This document shows, one piece after another, positions 8,401-18,930 of a stretch of 64,000 bases of DNA (positions are counted from its first letter, which is position 1; each line of letters begins with the position of its first letter). Under the pieces are notes generated by a model, which saw nothing but the letters and a program-made list of their open reading frames with translations, was not told where the DNA came from and did no database searches. Source of the stretch: Pycnopodia helianthoides (taxonomy: Eukaryota > Echinodermata > Asteroidea > Forcipulatida > Asteriidae); contig CM063253.1 in NCBI GenBank assembly GCA_032158295.1, positions 4,867,001-4,931,000 of the forward strand, in the 5' to 3' direction. The position numbers and the translations under genes are program-made.

Positions 8401-10626
8401 CACACTCACAAGCTGGACATTGGGCCAAGCCCCAAAGTTCCAGTTGGCATTCGTTAAGAGGGACCGGACTATTTTGTCCTCCCAGCCTCGTTTTGGTTAC
8501 ATTAAGTGGAATGGGGAAAAAAAAAAAAAAACTAGACGGCCGTCAGATGCTTCAGTCCTCTCTCTCGTATTGACGATGGCAATCTTCTTTAATTTTGGTG
8601 CTCACAGGCTGCCTACCCACCGAACCACTACGTGAGACGAGTACCCCAACGTAAGATGCACATCTTCACCTTCACCCAGCTTGTGCAGCTGGCTTGCCTG
8701 TGCGGGTTCGGCTTCGCTCCTTGGCCCTACCTCAAAATGGTCTTCCCCCTCCTCATCATGTTCTTCCTACCAATCAGGTGAGATTGTTATTGGCGTTATC
8801 ATTTAACCCCTTGGTTTATTTTGTTTAAAGGAACATTACAGAATTGGTTTTTGCTAACAAAACAGTTGCTGGCAGTGTAAGCACTTTATGTAATCCACCA
8901 TATACATAAACTGACAATCGATCGGCCATCTGGGTCACGAGAAAATAGTGAAAAACCGATTACACATTTGCATGAAATCATATAGATTCAACAAGTGAAT
9001 AAAACGCTCACTGAGCGATAAACTCCAATTGGAAAATTAGTTTATTCATTTCTCATCAAATATGGCATTTCAGAACAGATATATTTCAAGGGATGTTTTC
9101 TACTATCATCATCATTAGACCGTGTAAGTTTTATGTAAATCTGTGATGAAAAAGTATATTTTACAAGTTTTTTTCTTACCAATTCTGTAATGTTCCTTTA
9201 AGTATAAACAAAAAAATCCTGCTGTAAACATTCCCCTCTTGTCACATTGAGCAAGTTTTCTCCTTCCTACCACCATCTCAGCTCGCCTTGGGAAGTATGC
9301 CAGCCAAACTGCTTATAAATACTTTATCAAACACCTGAACCATCAGGTCACATATTTTACTCCTTGGTGAAAAGAAGCAAATCAAACACCTGATCCGTCA
9401 GGTCACATATTTTACTCCTAGGTGAAGAGAAGCAAATCAAACACCTGAACCATCAGGTCACATATTTTACTCCTAGGTGAAGAGAAGCAAATCAAGCACC
9501 TGATCCGTCAGGTCACATATTTTACTCCTAGGTGAAGAGAAGCAAATCAAACACCTCAACCATCAGGTCACATATTTTACTCCTAGGTGAAGAGAAGCAA
9601 ATCAAACACCTGATCCATCAGGTCACATATTTTACTCCTAGGCGAAGAGAAGCAAATCAAACACCTCAACCATCAGGTCACATGTTTTACTCCTAGGCGA
9701 AGAGACAAAAATCGAACACCTGAACCATCAGGTCACATATTTTACTCCTAGGTGAAGAGAAGCAAATCAAACACCTGATCCATCAGGTCACATATTTTAC
9801 TCCTTCAACAAGTTTATTAAGGGATAATTCTCAGATTCAAACTCATAAAAGTTTGAGCACAACACAAACATGAATAGTCAGGTTGGCGTAGTTGTATCTT
9901 GCCTTGCCTTCCACCTCTGGGGACCCGGTTTGAATCCCGCCGGGGGCACTACGTGAATTGGGTTTTTCAGTCCCTGCCTGATTGCGTGGGTTTTCCCTGG
10001 AATATTTCTCTGGGGTTTTCCTCCCACACCTAAAACTGAAAATTCCTTCACTGTCTTCTCTCCATGGGGTTCTTGGCTAGTGATTAAGTTTGCTTTCTGA
10101 GAGTCCTTGGCTTCACAACCAGAATTAATCAATAGAGTTGAATTGAAATGAAAATGAGTATGGCTCACGAGACTGCTTGTACAACTAACCAACTTGTGCG
10201 AGTAAGGAACGCTTCGTGAAGGCTTGTGAGTTTGTATAGGGAACAGGGGGATCAGGGGATCAGGTGGGCTCAGTGGTTTCTTTCCCTGCCTTTCACCTCT
10301 GCGGACCCCAGTTCGATTCCCACCTCAGACCGGAGCCTCGCATGTGGATTGGTTTTTTTTAGTCCCTACCTGATTGAGTGGGATTTTCCCCATTTGGGTT
10401 TTCCCTCCCACATCCAATACTGAACAACTCTTCTGATTTCCCGTTCATCCAGTTATTTTCGGCAAATTGTGATGTTGGATGTGTAGTAAATAAACGAATA
10501 AAACTAAATTCAACTCAGTCTTTATTTTGATTGTGGATGTCATTTCTGGTTTGTAATCGCAGACACCGTCTCGTACCCAAAGTCATCCACACCAAGTATC
10601 TAGATGCACTGGATAAATGCCACTAG
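2268..10626 (+). CDS. SLC4A11: SLC4A11-type bicarbonate-transporter-family protein, C-terminal part (7 exons; 5' end outside window)
   Basis: Coding exons are 2268-2463, 3655-3761, 4973-5138, 6206-6379, 7233-7428, 8608-8777 and 10563-10626. All junctions are AG/GT and the phases join cleanly into about 356 residues plus stop. SLC4A11 is the divergent SLC4 member, a plasma-membrane H+/OH- (NH3-linked) and possibly water transporter with the 14-helix band 3 fold; mutations in the human gene cause corneal dystrophy. Diagnostic matches to recalled human SLC4A11 include [36 protein letters not shown] and [18 protein letters not shown], which fit this member better than the AE or NBC groups. The protein ends [10 protein letters not shown], close to the human C-terminal KYLDVMDAEHRP. 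The cytosolic domain and first helices must lie upstream. No frameshift or stop is seen, so the gene looks functional. Oddity: the last four codons and stop lie in the first unit of a minisatellite. Confidence 0.93.
2540..2638 (-). mobile_element. tRNA-Leu-like SINE head
   Basis: The minus strand reads TGGTCGAGTGGTCAAGTGCTC, a class II tRNA-like A box, then a long variable arm and the B box GGTTTGAGTCC. It is the same head as the copies at 6797, 16278 and 21594 but is truncated after the head. Confidence 0.6.
3655..3761 (+). CDS. SLC4A11: SLC4A11 exon b
   Basis: Bounded by TTACAG and C|GTAAGT. It encodes [18 protein letters not shown] and then a helix ending GSYLFKDIQ. The human counterpart SPYLHPCVREILSDCALPI aligns without a gap. 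Confidence 0.92.
3795..4150. mobile_element. TTAAAGG-family MITE
   Basis: Starts TTAAAGGCACAGTACTCGTT and ends with an imperfect inverse of this, ACCAAACGTGTACTGTGG. The interior GAGATATCACCGAAAAACTG is shared with the copy at 22600-23060. Confidence 0.55.
4385..4493. mobile_element. Partial foldback element, GATTTCACAAAG family
   Basis: Starts with the same GATTTCACAAAG terminus as the complete elements at 12411-12547 and 24708-24835, but the right terminus is missing. The sequence runs directly into a TTAA-flanked MITE at 4494. Confidence 0.5.
4494..4888. mobile_element. TTAA-bounded MITE, copy 1
   Basis: Begins TTAAAGGAACATTACAGAAT and ends with the reverse complement of that terminus, ..GTAATGTTCCTTTAA, giving terminal inverted repeats of about 20 bp bounded by TTAA. 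Nearly the whole ~395 bp recurs at 8825-9201. TTAA boundaries suggest piggyBac-type mobilisation (inference). No ORF. Confidence 0.8.
4973..5138 (+). CDS. SLC4A11: SLC4A11 exon c
   Basis: Bounded by CGGCAG and AA|GTAGGT. It encodes the loop [18 protein letters not shown] and the helix [19 protein letters not shown], the family signature near the conserved D/E-Q-N at the end of this helix. Confidence 0.93.
5166..5805. repeat. 75-bp tandem array carrying CRE palindromes (SLC4A11 intron)
   Basis: About 8-9 units, each with GCATGTGACGTCACAAGCTC and GGGAGAGCTCTCATTGGCTG. The 8-bp palindrome TGACGTCA, the consensus cAMP-response element, is perfect at 5173, 5226, 5376, 5505, 5581, 5656 and 5731, and is TGACATCA at 5302 and 5452. 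A second palindrome, GAGAGCTCTC, is in most units. Because 75 is a multiple of three, long spurious reading frames arise. Confidence 0.9.
5978..6048. repeat. Dispersed repeat fragment shared with 26421-26482
   Basis: ACACAGAGACTTTGACTCCC and the following AAGATTATTGTGATGATGAC recur in the ZNF367 intron at 26421-26482 with few differences. Function unknown. Confidence 0.45.
6206..6379 (+). CDS. SLC4A11: SLC4A11 exon d
   Basis: Preceded by a pyrimidine tract with a long C run and CACAG; ends AT|GTAAGC. It encodes [18 protein letters not shown] and [19 protein letters not shown], then an EERVDQGH segment matching human EERVENGH. Confidence 0.94.
6712..7205 (+). mobile_element. SINE interrupted by a second SINE (nested insertion)
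   Basis: The outer SINE shows GCTAGATAGCTCAGTTGGTA before about 6797 and resumes at about 7150 with CCAGCATGTTGATCTGG and the B-box GGTTCAAGTCC. The inner element, about 6797-7148, has a tRNA-Leu-like head (GTCATGGCCGAGCGGTTTAG, B box GGTTCGAACCC) and an (ATT)n tail. Outer-family relatives lie at 18735-18930 (minus) and 41045-41235. Confidence 0.75.
7233..7428 (+). CDS. SLC4A11: SLC4A11 exon e
   Basis: Begins after TTGCAG and ends CAG|GTTTGT in phase 0. It encodes [18 protein letters not shown], a helix with [18 protein letters not shown], and [18 protein letters not shown]. Confidence 0.94.
7475..7767. mobile_element. Short TIR element, CAGAGCTGCCAA termini
   Basis: CAGAGCTGCCAAACTCTC at the left and TTTGGCAGCTCTGG at the right are inverted repeats. 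The interior has several AATCTCCCTGATT motifs. A shorter relative is at 41675-41872. Confidence 0.6.
8345..8500 (-). pseudogene. LINE reverse-transcriptase C-terminal remnant
   Basis: The minus strand reads [20 protein letters not shown] followed by IITTCLRS, the Cys-x-Cys...His...Cys pattern typical of the C-terminal end of non-LTR retrotransposon polymerases. Only about 50 residues survive. It is dead retrotransposon sequence in an SLC4A11 intron. Confidence 0.5.
8608..8777 (+). CDS. SLC4A11: SLC4A11 exon f
   Basis: Begins after CTCACAG and ends AG|GTGAGA. It encodes [20 protein letters not shown] and two hydrophobic stretches, one of which ends [10 protein letters not shown]. The RRVPQRK block matches the human region where disease mutations occur (recalled). 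Confidence 0.94.
8825..9201. mobile_element. TTAA-bounded MITE, copy 2
   Basis: Same family and orientation as 4494-4888, with an internal ~16-bp deletion near the AACTGACA segment and scattered substitutions. TTAA flanks both ends. Confidence 0.8.
9326..9803. repeat. 55-bp minisatellite (SLC4A11 last intron)
   Basis: About nine units with CACCTGAACCATCAGGTCAC and ATTTTACTCCTAGGTGAAG. Each unit contains an inverted repeat CCTGA/TCAGG; the ATCC variants extend it to ACCTGAT/ATCAGGT. E-box CACCTG and the palindrome CCTAGG recur once per unit. Confidence 0.88.
9876..10100 (+). mobile_element. tRNA-derived SINE, GGTTTTCCTCCCACA body, copy 1
   Basis: A tRNA-like head with B box GGTTTGAATCCC (9929-9940) is followed by CCTGATTGCGTGGGTTTTCC and GGGGTTTTCCTCCCACACC. 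The same body order is seen at 10240-10445 and, less well, at 36012-36330. The CCTCCCACA motif resembles SINE bodies widespread in marine invertebrates (recalled). Confidence 0.6.
10240..10445 (+). mobile_element. tRNA-derived SINE, GGTTTTCCTCCCACA body, copy 2
   Basis: Head GGTGGGCTCAGTGGTTTC, B box AGTTCGATTCCC, then CCTGATTGAGTGGGATTTTC and GGTTTTCCCTCCCACATCC. It lies about 120 bp upstream of the last SLC4A11 exon. Confidence 0.6.
10563..10626 (+). CDS. SLC4A11: SLC4A11 terminal exon with stop codon
   Basis: Begins after ATCGCAG. It encodes [20 protein letters not shown] and then TAG at 10624-10626. From about 10612 the DNA is already the first unit of a 40-bp tandem repeat, so the C-terminal codons and stop are copied many times downstream. 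Confidence 0.88.
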
Positions 10627-11148
10627 AGGTACCCCATCCACACCAGAGACAGGTAAATGCCACTACAGGTACCCCATCCACACCGGAGACAGGTAAATGC
10701 CACTAGAGGTACCCCATCCACACCGGAGACAGGTAAATGCCACTAGAGGTACCCCATCCACACCAGAGACAGGTAAATGCCACTACAGGTACCCCATCCA
10801 CACCAGAGACAGGTAAATGCCACTAGAGGTACCGTACCCCATCCACACCAGAGACAGGTAAATGCCACTAGAGGTACCCCATCCACACCGGAGACAGGTA
10901 AATGCCACTAGAGGTACCCCATCCACACCAGAGACAGGTAAATGCCACTACAGGTACCCCATCCACACCAGAGACAGGTAAATGCCACTAGAGGTACCGT
11001 ACCCCATCCACACCAGAGACAGGTAAATGCCACTAGAGGTACCCCATCCACACCACAGACAGGTAAATGCCACTAGACGTACCCATCCACACCACAGACA
11101 GGTAAATGCCACTAGACGTACCCATCCACACCAGAGACAGGTAAATGT
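10612..11148. repeat. 40-bp minisatellite starting inside the SLC4A11 stop region
   Basis: About 13 units with AAATGCCACTAGAGGTACCC and ATCCACACCAGAGACAGG. The first unit supplies the final codons and TAG. Every unit repeats the in-frame stop and a 5' splice-site consensus CAG|GTAAAT. Two units carry an extra GTACC insert (near 10829 and 10996). The palindrome GGTACC is in most units. Confidence 0.9.
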
Positions 11149-12410
11149 AAGTTGGTTTCAAGTGTAGGAGAGATCGTCGTCATCGTTGGCGTCTGGATGA
11201 GTAGAACGTTTAGTATTTTATATCGCAGTCTGAAATCCTTTTTTTTTTTTTCGTTGTGTCCGTTTCAACAAAACATTCTCCGAAAATAGCCGTTAACAAG
11301 CCCGAAAGTGTGTTTGAAAGGTGAAAGTGCACAAACGTCGTTTAAAATTTGTAGCTCTCGAGTGTATACAGAAATCCTGTGGCAGCAAGATGCAACGATT
11401 GTGCTTGGAGTGTCTCCAGCGCGAGAAGCAACGCTACTACAAATCTGGATTCAACGTTTTGACGCAACAATTTGTAGCCATCAATAATTGGCCGGTAGTG
11501 TACCTCTTAGTCCCCTTGAGGCCCTAAAATCCGGTGGGTTGACACCACCCAAACACCCACAGAAGGGCCACAAAGACAAATAGTCATATTGTCATGTACC
11601 CTTATTGTGGTGCTCCCTGAAAAAAAAGTGTGACTAAAAAAATTTTTAAAAAACAGCTCCGAAATGCAAATGTATCACTTCTATTCTAATGGGCGTTTCT
11701 ATGGCTACTAATGTAACACTGACAACACTTCATGCCGCAAGACTCTTGAAAAAAAAGTAAATGTGTTTTTGTGATGTTTTTTTAATTGGTTTTTTTTATT
11801 ATTTTATTTTAGACTTTTTATACAGTGATATTTTAAGACATTTTGCAAAGCCAAGGCACACAAAATAATGAAGCTTCACTTTTGTTTTCTTCTTCTTCTT
11901 TCCCCCCTCCATTTTCTTGACCAATTCTTGATTACATTTCCAAAGAGGACGATTCTGTCGGAATGCATGATTACTCAGGATTAGTTTTAGACTTTACGAC
12001 AACTGTATTCTTAAAAAAAAAAAATCGAGCTTTCAGATCAATGGGACGTCTGAAATCGGATTGTTACTCGCGTTGTGCCGGTACTTTTAAGACAGAGAGA
12101 GAAAAAAAAATCCAACCTCGGGCCAAGTTCATAAAGCTGTTTATGGTGAGCAGATTTGTTGTGCAAACTAGAGCAGAAAAATGTGTTCATAAACAGTCGA
12201 GAACATTTGACGGCGGGTGTAGTGAGCGTTCACAGTAGATTGGATCTGTTGCGTCGCTAACTCGCTCACAAGAACTGCCTTGGAAGTCAGCGTGGCTTTT
12301 GCTTTGCTTACAGTAAGCATTGATTATGAAACTGTACTAAGAGCATTTCCGTAATCAGAAAGCAGGCTTGACGGAGTTGGCTCCAAGGCAAATTAAAGAG
12401 ACCAGCGCTA

Positions 12411-12547
12411 GATTTCACAAAGAGCTAAGATTGGTCTTAACTGCAAATCAGTCTTAATTGCGAAGCAAAGCGTGATGTCACAATACAAATCACTGTGGCG
12501 ATATTGCCAACTCATCTTTAGATGAATCTTAGTGCTTTGTGAAATCG
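12411..12547. mobile_element. Foldback element, GATTTCACAAAG termini
   Basis: GATTTCACAAAG at the left and CTTTGTGAAATC at the right are perfect inverted termini. Inside, CTAAGATTGGTCTTAA and its inverse add further self-complementarity. Confidence 0.7.
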
Positions 12548-12810
12548 AGACCAGATATCACATATTTATTCGGCCAACGAAAAGAATGATGGGTTATAAA
12601 TCTGGGCAACAGAAAAAAAAGTTAAGAATGATATTAATAATAAAAGCAGAAGGCCAGATGAGCAGCCTTAAAAAATAGTTGTCACGTGCACAAGTCAACC
12701 TTGAAACTTTTCCTTGAAATATGTGATGTAACATTCCTTTTGTCGGCTTAGACGTACTCGCAAAAATGGTCCGATGATAAACCTGCTCATTTTTGATGTT
12801 ATACACAACT

Positions 12811-12842
<32 letters not shown>

Positions 12843-14255
12843 AAAAAAACTAACAAATACCACCCCCCCCCCCCAAAAAAGAAGCATGCACAAGATGGAT
12901 AGAAAGCCAAAGGATTTAAGGCACCAAGTTGCGTGGTGCATCCCAGCTTGGGATTTCAACGTAGACACTTAAAGTACCGCGCCGCCGCAGAATGAAAAAA
13001 AAAATAATAAATTGAAAATAATAACAAATGGCAAAACGATTTTTTTACTAACAAAAAAGTTTTTAAGGCGATAAAGCTATAAGCATAAGCCCATAGAAAC
13101 AAAATTCTCTACTGTCCAACTGTTATTCGGACGAACCCGACTATGGTTTAGAGTCCAAGCAACAGCTGGGCTGCCGAATTTCAGTTGGACATGACCGACT
13201 GCCGCTGGGCCTCGTGGCGAATAAGAAAGCCCCTTCAAACACTAGAAAAAAAAACCTGACACATATATATATATATATAATAGGCCTATGTATATCATTA
13301 ATAGAAATTTACAATGTATGTATGTAAGGTATAAACTTATAAATTATACCTCAATTTATACTCAGTTGTACTACCTGAAATATTCTATGGAAATATAATA
13401 CATTAATGATTACGTGCCAATTAACAAAAATCCAAATGTCACTGAATAGTGCTTTTCAATTATTGTTATTATTATTTTTAGTTTTTTTTTAGAGAGAATG
13501 TAGATATTTAGAGGTGAAAAAAGAGTTGTGAAAATTGTTGCTCTAAAAAACTTTAAAAAACTAAAGTGCTGAGTTTTCTTAAATTTTGCTGAAAGGCTGT
13601 ATTCCTTGTGTATGGTTCGGTTCTAAAATGTATTTGTCAAAACAAACTTGGCGTAAGTGTGTGTAAGGAAGTTTGTTTTTACTTTACCCCAAAAATCTGA
13701 CCGAGTTAAAAGAGGCAGACAGTGGAATAGTATTAATGAGAAAATTGTTTTTTGTTTAAATGAATGTTTCGGGTCGTTTTGAACATGGTAACGACCTTGA
13801 CTTGAAATTGTGTAAACAAAATTCCAAAAAGCTTACTTGTTATCGAGATGGTAATGGCAGTAAGCATCTCTCGCAAAAATTATTTTGTCTGAAATGCCCC
13901 AGTTTGATTACAAATCGATGAAAGTATGTCAAAAAAAGTTTGAATCGACAAAGATCGCCTGCAGGCGACTTTTGGAAATTTCTGTGGTGCCCATTTGAAT
14001 GCTGCCCTCAATCTGGCCAGAGATGAGGTTGGTACCCACTGTCATCTTGCTAACCCCGGATGGAATTGATGTTCATGATGAAAACATAGTGACAGTGTTT
14101 TGCTGTTTTCTCAGCAAGTGGACTCTGTATTCAACTGAAACTTTCTCAGGTGACTTTTATTATATCTTTCTTGGTAATTTTGCCTATAAAATAAGCATTT
14201 CATTGACAAAAACTAAACGATAATCAGTAGGATTTAAAGCTTTGCATGGTGGAAG

Positions 14256-14424
14256 TATAACTAAAAGAGGTTTGCAGCGACACCATATTAAATCTCTTTC
14301 TCCTGAAGACGATCAGAGCAAACTGATCGAAACGTTGAGTCGTTAACCACCGGTTCTTTTCAGAACCAACACTACTCAAAAGAGATTTAACATGGTGTCA
14401 CCGCAAACCTCTCCTAGTTATAAC
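14256..14424. mobile_element. Foldback element, AGAGGTTTGC termini
   Basis: TATAACTAAAAGAGGTTTGC is mirrored at the right end by GCAAACCTCTCCTAGTTATA. The arms continue through GACACCAT/ATGGTGTC. The centre contains CGATCAGAGC and CTGATCGAAACG. Confidence 0.75.
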
Positions 14425-14439
14425 GATAATCCTACATTT

Positions 14440-14793
14440 AAAGGTATTGTACACTTTTGGTAACAGCTCAAAATCAGTGGCCACATTTTGTGTGATTCAC
14501 TGAATGCATGAACAAACAAAGCTGTGAAAGTTTGAGCTCAATTGGTCATCGAGGTCACAAGAAAAAAAAGTGAAAAGAGACCTTTTGTGTTTTCTGTTTT
14601 TTTCAAACATCAAGTTTTTATCACGCGTGATAAAAACTATTGTTTTACTCATTTCTTAGAAACGATAGCATTTTATGCAGAAATATTCTAAGGAACCTTT
14701 TCTACCATTACTTACTTTAAACCATGTAAGTTATGTGTGAATCTGTGAACATTTGTGTTTTTCGATCTTACCAATAGTGTACAGGGCCTTCAA
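14440..14793. mobile_element. TTAAAGG-family MITE
   Basis: Starts TTAAAGGTATTGTACACTTT and ends AGTGTACAGGGCCTTCAAAG. It shares the interior order with 47950-48343 (CAATTGGTC, GTCACAAGA or related, and a long central palindrome). Confidence 0.65.
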
Positions 14794-16194
14794 AGGGAAG
14801 TAGTTTTGTTTTTTGTTTTTTTTACTTTGCAACAAAGAAAGTTTGTTGATGCTAACAAAGCTGACCAAATAACAACCAAGACCTTGTCTCCCCCCTTTGA
14901 CCAATACATCTACCCTGTTAGCTTTCGGATTTTTTATTTTTTATTTTTTTTCAAAAACAAATGACCAAATAAGAAGAGTGATCATCTACCGGACCATTCT
15001 TTTCTTTGATGACAGTTTTGCAGGAAGAAAACGACCTAACTTAATAGAGCTTACTGCAGAAAAATAACAGTATCTTGTGAATGAACCAAAGAGATTAAAG
15101 TTCAATCTTTTTCTACTACAACTTATTAGTTCTAAATAATTGGCATAAAATGACTCTTGTACTGATTGCATCCGGGGTAAAGAACATTGAGATTTGAATT
15201 TGTCCTACATCGATGTATACGAAGCACTCTATAGACAATTCCGACTTGACTATAAGGTCGGCCATTTTTACGGGGCAATTGATAAACTATGGTAAATCTG
15301 CGCAACTGTGATGCGTAAATACTGTGTGCGGCAACCGAGAGCTTTTCATCAAACTCCTTGCATGATTGGTCGTTGAACCACTTGGCTGTGTAGACAATTT
15401 GGAATGCTGGATGCAGCTCAAAACCAGGCCCAGGATTTTGAAGAGCACTGGGTTGTACAGTTGTTATCATACATCGGTGTAAGGGTCAAATCAAATCACG
15501 CTGTCGTCTAAATGACTCAATAAAATGGCCCTTTGAAATAGTGATTGGAACGACCTACTGGAGACGGTTTGGTTCCACAGAATTGTGAAGTTCCTGACAA
15601 GGGCAGATGGTTCTGGATGCAGCGTTCAAGTTGCAAACATTATAAGTTCCAGTAATTTATTGAGTTCTTTTGTTCGACCCGTGAAAAGGTTCTGACAGAA
15701 ACTATTTCAGAAAATAATCGGGAAAGAAATTACCGCTTTAAAAACGGGGCCAACATTAAGCAAACTGATCCGCACAAAAAAAAGGATCCAGAAAATGTCA
15801 ACAAGTTTTCGTTATGAATTTGTTTTAATTCCTCCCCCTAGCTCTCAGTTCCTTCACGAACTTAGATTTTTATTTGATGTATTAACAGGGTATTTATACA
15901 AAAAATTAATTATACTATTGGATTTCCAAACTAACTTTTATTTGAATTAGATTTATGTCAAACTTGTTGAGAAAGGCGTTATCATTACAAACTACTTTAA
16001 CTATTTTTATCCATTTTCTTTTAAAGATAGTATCGTGTAGACAGAAGTAAGACTTCAAAAGGTTTACCAGATAATTGGACCACTAATAGGACCACCTTGA
16101 AACGCATTGTGCATTGTTACAACCCCTGCTAAAAACAATTTAGTTAAAGAGAGGGTCTCTTAAGCCGAATTCAGTTTTGGAATGCACTAGTTTT

Positions 16195-17005
16195 CCCAAA
16201 AGATGTAGAGGTCTCATGGAAGTGGGAAAACAAAATTATCAGTCTCTAACCTTCACCTTTAAATGGTGTGAAATGTCATAATAATAATAATACGCAGTTC
16301 TTATATAGCGCTTTATCACGTCCGATGGGCGTCTCAAAGCGCTCGGTATTTTTCCTGCAAGGTATAATGTAGAGCTACGTTTTGAAGTATGGGACCCTTT
16401 TTCCTTTACACAGCACCATGTAATGGTTTACAAGGTGCTGTGGAGCAATATGCAGCCAATCAAACCAGGAACACCGGGGCGAACCCCTTCTCTTAGCGAT
16501 AAGTGTAACTGGGTTATTTTACGTGCATTACACAACACACGGGACCTACGGCTTTAGTCCCATCCGAAGGACGAAGCAATGATGGTTAAGTGTCTTGCTT
16601 AAGGACACAAGTGTCACGACCGGGACTCGAACCCACACTCTGCCGATCCACACAAACACCAGATCTTGAGTCCGGTGTTCTTATCCACTCGGTCACGTCA
16701 TTGTATATTACACCCTCCCAGTGCAAAATGTAACATCCATCGAGGTCTAGTTCAAAATACATGGGTCTGTTCATATTTGTACGGGGAAATTTGTAGCTCA
16801 TTCCTGAATTTCCACCAAAACCACATTAAGTTTGACCTTTTGACTCATGAGCAATTCCTGTGTGGAATGTAGAAACCCGTTTGTTGTTGACACCCAATGG
16901 CGTCATGTTTCAAATTTTCGCTCTAAAAATTGCACTTAACCATCATTTTCACATGAGGTTAGAGACTTGTGATTTTGTCCACTTTTATAACGGCTCGATG
17001 TATTG
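16195..17005. mobile_element. Foldback element split by a SINE
   Basis: Left arm GTCTCATGGAAGTGGGAAAA ... CAGTCTCTAACC is mirrored at 16950-17000 by GAGGTTAGAGACTTGTGA and GTCCACTTTTAT. The same arms bound the element at 32775-33515. A full SINE lies inside at 16278-16704. Confidence 0.55.
16278..16704 (-). mobile_element. Full-length tRNA-Leu-derived SINE
   Basis: On the minus strand the element starts with TGACCGAGTGGATAAGAACA-like A-box sequence, has a B box GGTTCGAGTCC, a ~300-bp body with GGGGTTCGCCCCGGTGTTCC, and ends in GCGCTATATAAGAACTGCG and an (ATT)n tail. Tail, head and body are all present. Confidence 0.85.
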
Positions 17006-18734
17006 GAAAATGAGGGTGTCATTAAACTAAATTTGACCTTCAAAGCTTCTATTTTTAACGTACTTTTTATGTGCATCCCTTATTGTACGTTTTAAAATCT
17101 ACTTAGCAACTGCGAACAACACCTGTGTGCTACTATTTATCGTAATTAAAGTAAACTTCTTGTTATCATAGATCGTCTGATTGGCAGAGGAAAAGTTTGA
17201 CAGAATAGGAATGTCTGTCAAAACTAAGGTGGAACAAGCCCTCAGAAGTTAATTTTGAAGTAGATTATCAAGTCTCATTTTGCAGTTTTTGGAAACTGAA
17301 TTTGAGAGCAGAAGAGTACAGCTCTGCAACAGCAATCTCCTGAAGCATGCACTGAAGGATATGCTGTTTGAGAGATCTAGACCAGACCTGTAATTCTACT
17401 CAAGACCACAGTTCCCCCCGCCCTCCCTCCTCACCCCTTGCCAGAAAAGTGTTCAGAAAGCTAGTTTATGAAAGTGCGACTTACAGACCCTAGGTGGCAG
17501 CAGACATACAAGCTTTACAGATTTTCACGTAGCCTGAGCCTTAGGCAGTGTCCGAATCGAGTGGCTTCAGCTACAGCTATGGCTGATGGCTGCAGGGACA
17601 ACATTAAAGAATAGGACTTTTTCAGCGATCCCGCCTGAGCCATCGCTTCGGACACTTCACCGAACAATTGAATTACCCCATGAGTCTACCGCCCTCTAGT
17701 GTCCCGAAGGTTTCCTGTTGTTTCCATTTGTCGGGGTACTTAGGTGTTGTTTTTTTATTGACAATGAGAAAGGCTTCCAGATGATGTTAAACAATAGGTA
17801 TTCATATTTTAACAATAAGTTTTAAAAAGTTGAATTCTTTAAAAGGGTGTGCACAACATTGGTGAGAGTGGAAATATAAATTGATGACAGATTTACACAC
17901 GGCTAGTTATGATGAAGATGGTCATGGTGGGAAAACTTCGCGTGAAGTACCTTTGCTTGAAATGTTTAATTAAAAAAACAGTGAAAACATTATGTATATA
18001 TATTTTTCACTATTTTCTTGTGACTCCGATGACGGATTGAGCTCAAATTTGTACAGGTTTGTTATTTGATGTATATGTTGGATCATAATAAAGTGCGGAT
18101 AACGGTCTTTGACAATAACCAATGTTGTCTGCATGCTTTAAAGGAATATTTTGTTAATTAGACATTTTTTTAAGTACATATTTTACATGTTAGAGAGTTT
18201 GTGGAAGAAACTACTTGCGTAACAATCTTCTTATATGAGAAAGACAGAAATGTTGTTTTGTTACTGTTTTATTTTTTTTATTTCATTCATTATTTTTTTT
18301 TGTTTTTAACTTTTACAAGTATGTTTTATGAGGTCATTAAGGTAGGGGGAATTTGTATCATAATGTAGATATAAAGTAAAATATTTATCAGAAAAGTTCT
18401 TGATTTATATTTGTAGATATTATGTGTTATACTAAAGTTAATGGAAACAAAGTGTGAGGGTTGATCGTTTGCTCTTTTGGGTCTTTATTGCGCAGCAGCC
18501 ATCTTTTCCACACTCCCATGTATTCTTTTGAGTAAGTCATGCACACAAGGTGAATTGCATTAGCAATTTTTTTAAATTCTACTCACGACTCCAAAGCTGG
18601 TATACATGTTGGTGTCGTTTAACTTCAAAAACCATTTGTTGCATAAGCAAAAGTAACTAGCTTCTGGCTTCAAAACTAGCATAAACTTTAACGTTATGTC
18701 GACCATTCAAAACAAATTTTAATTCTTACAAACC

Positions 18735-18930
18735 ACAAGGGAAACTGACAGGGTAATTTTCAATTAATTTTGGTTGGAACAAAGACAAATTGACTAGAGC
18801 GGGACTTGAACCTGGATTAACGTGCCGGGGCTCTATCAAACTGAGCCATCTAGCCCTAATGTTTGCGGTCTCCCTATTTTGTCAATATCTTTGTTCTGGG
18901 GTGCCAGTCAGAAGCCATACAACCTGTAAA
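18735..18930 (-). mobile_element. tRNA-derived SINE (TAGATGGCTCAGTTTGATAG family)
   Basis: The minus strand reads CTAGATGGCTCAGTTTGATA, then GGTTCAAGTCC and AATTTGTCTTTGTTCCAACC. It is related to the outer element at 6712 and to 41045-41235. Confidence 0.65.

Noticed and set aside
12594..12968. 124-aa minus-strand open frame
   Set aside because: Crosses homopolymer A and C tracts that translate to Phe and Gly runs; no conserved motif.
16586..16720. tRNA-Leu genes (also at 6797, 21740, 2553)
   Set aside because: The heads have A and B boxes but are joined to shared SINE bodies or (ATT)n tails, and have mismatches in the tRNA stems. They are SINEs.
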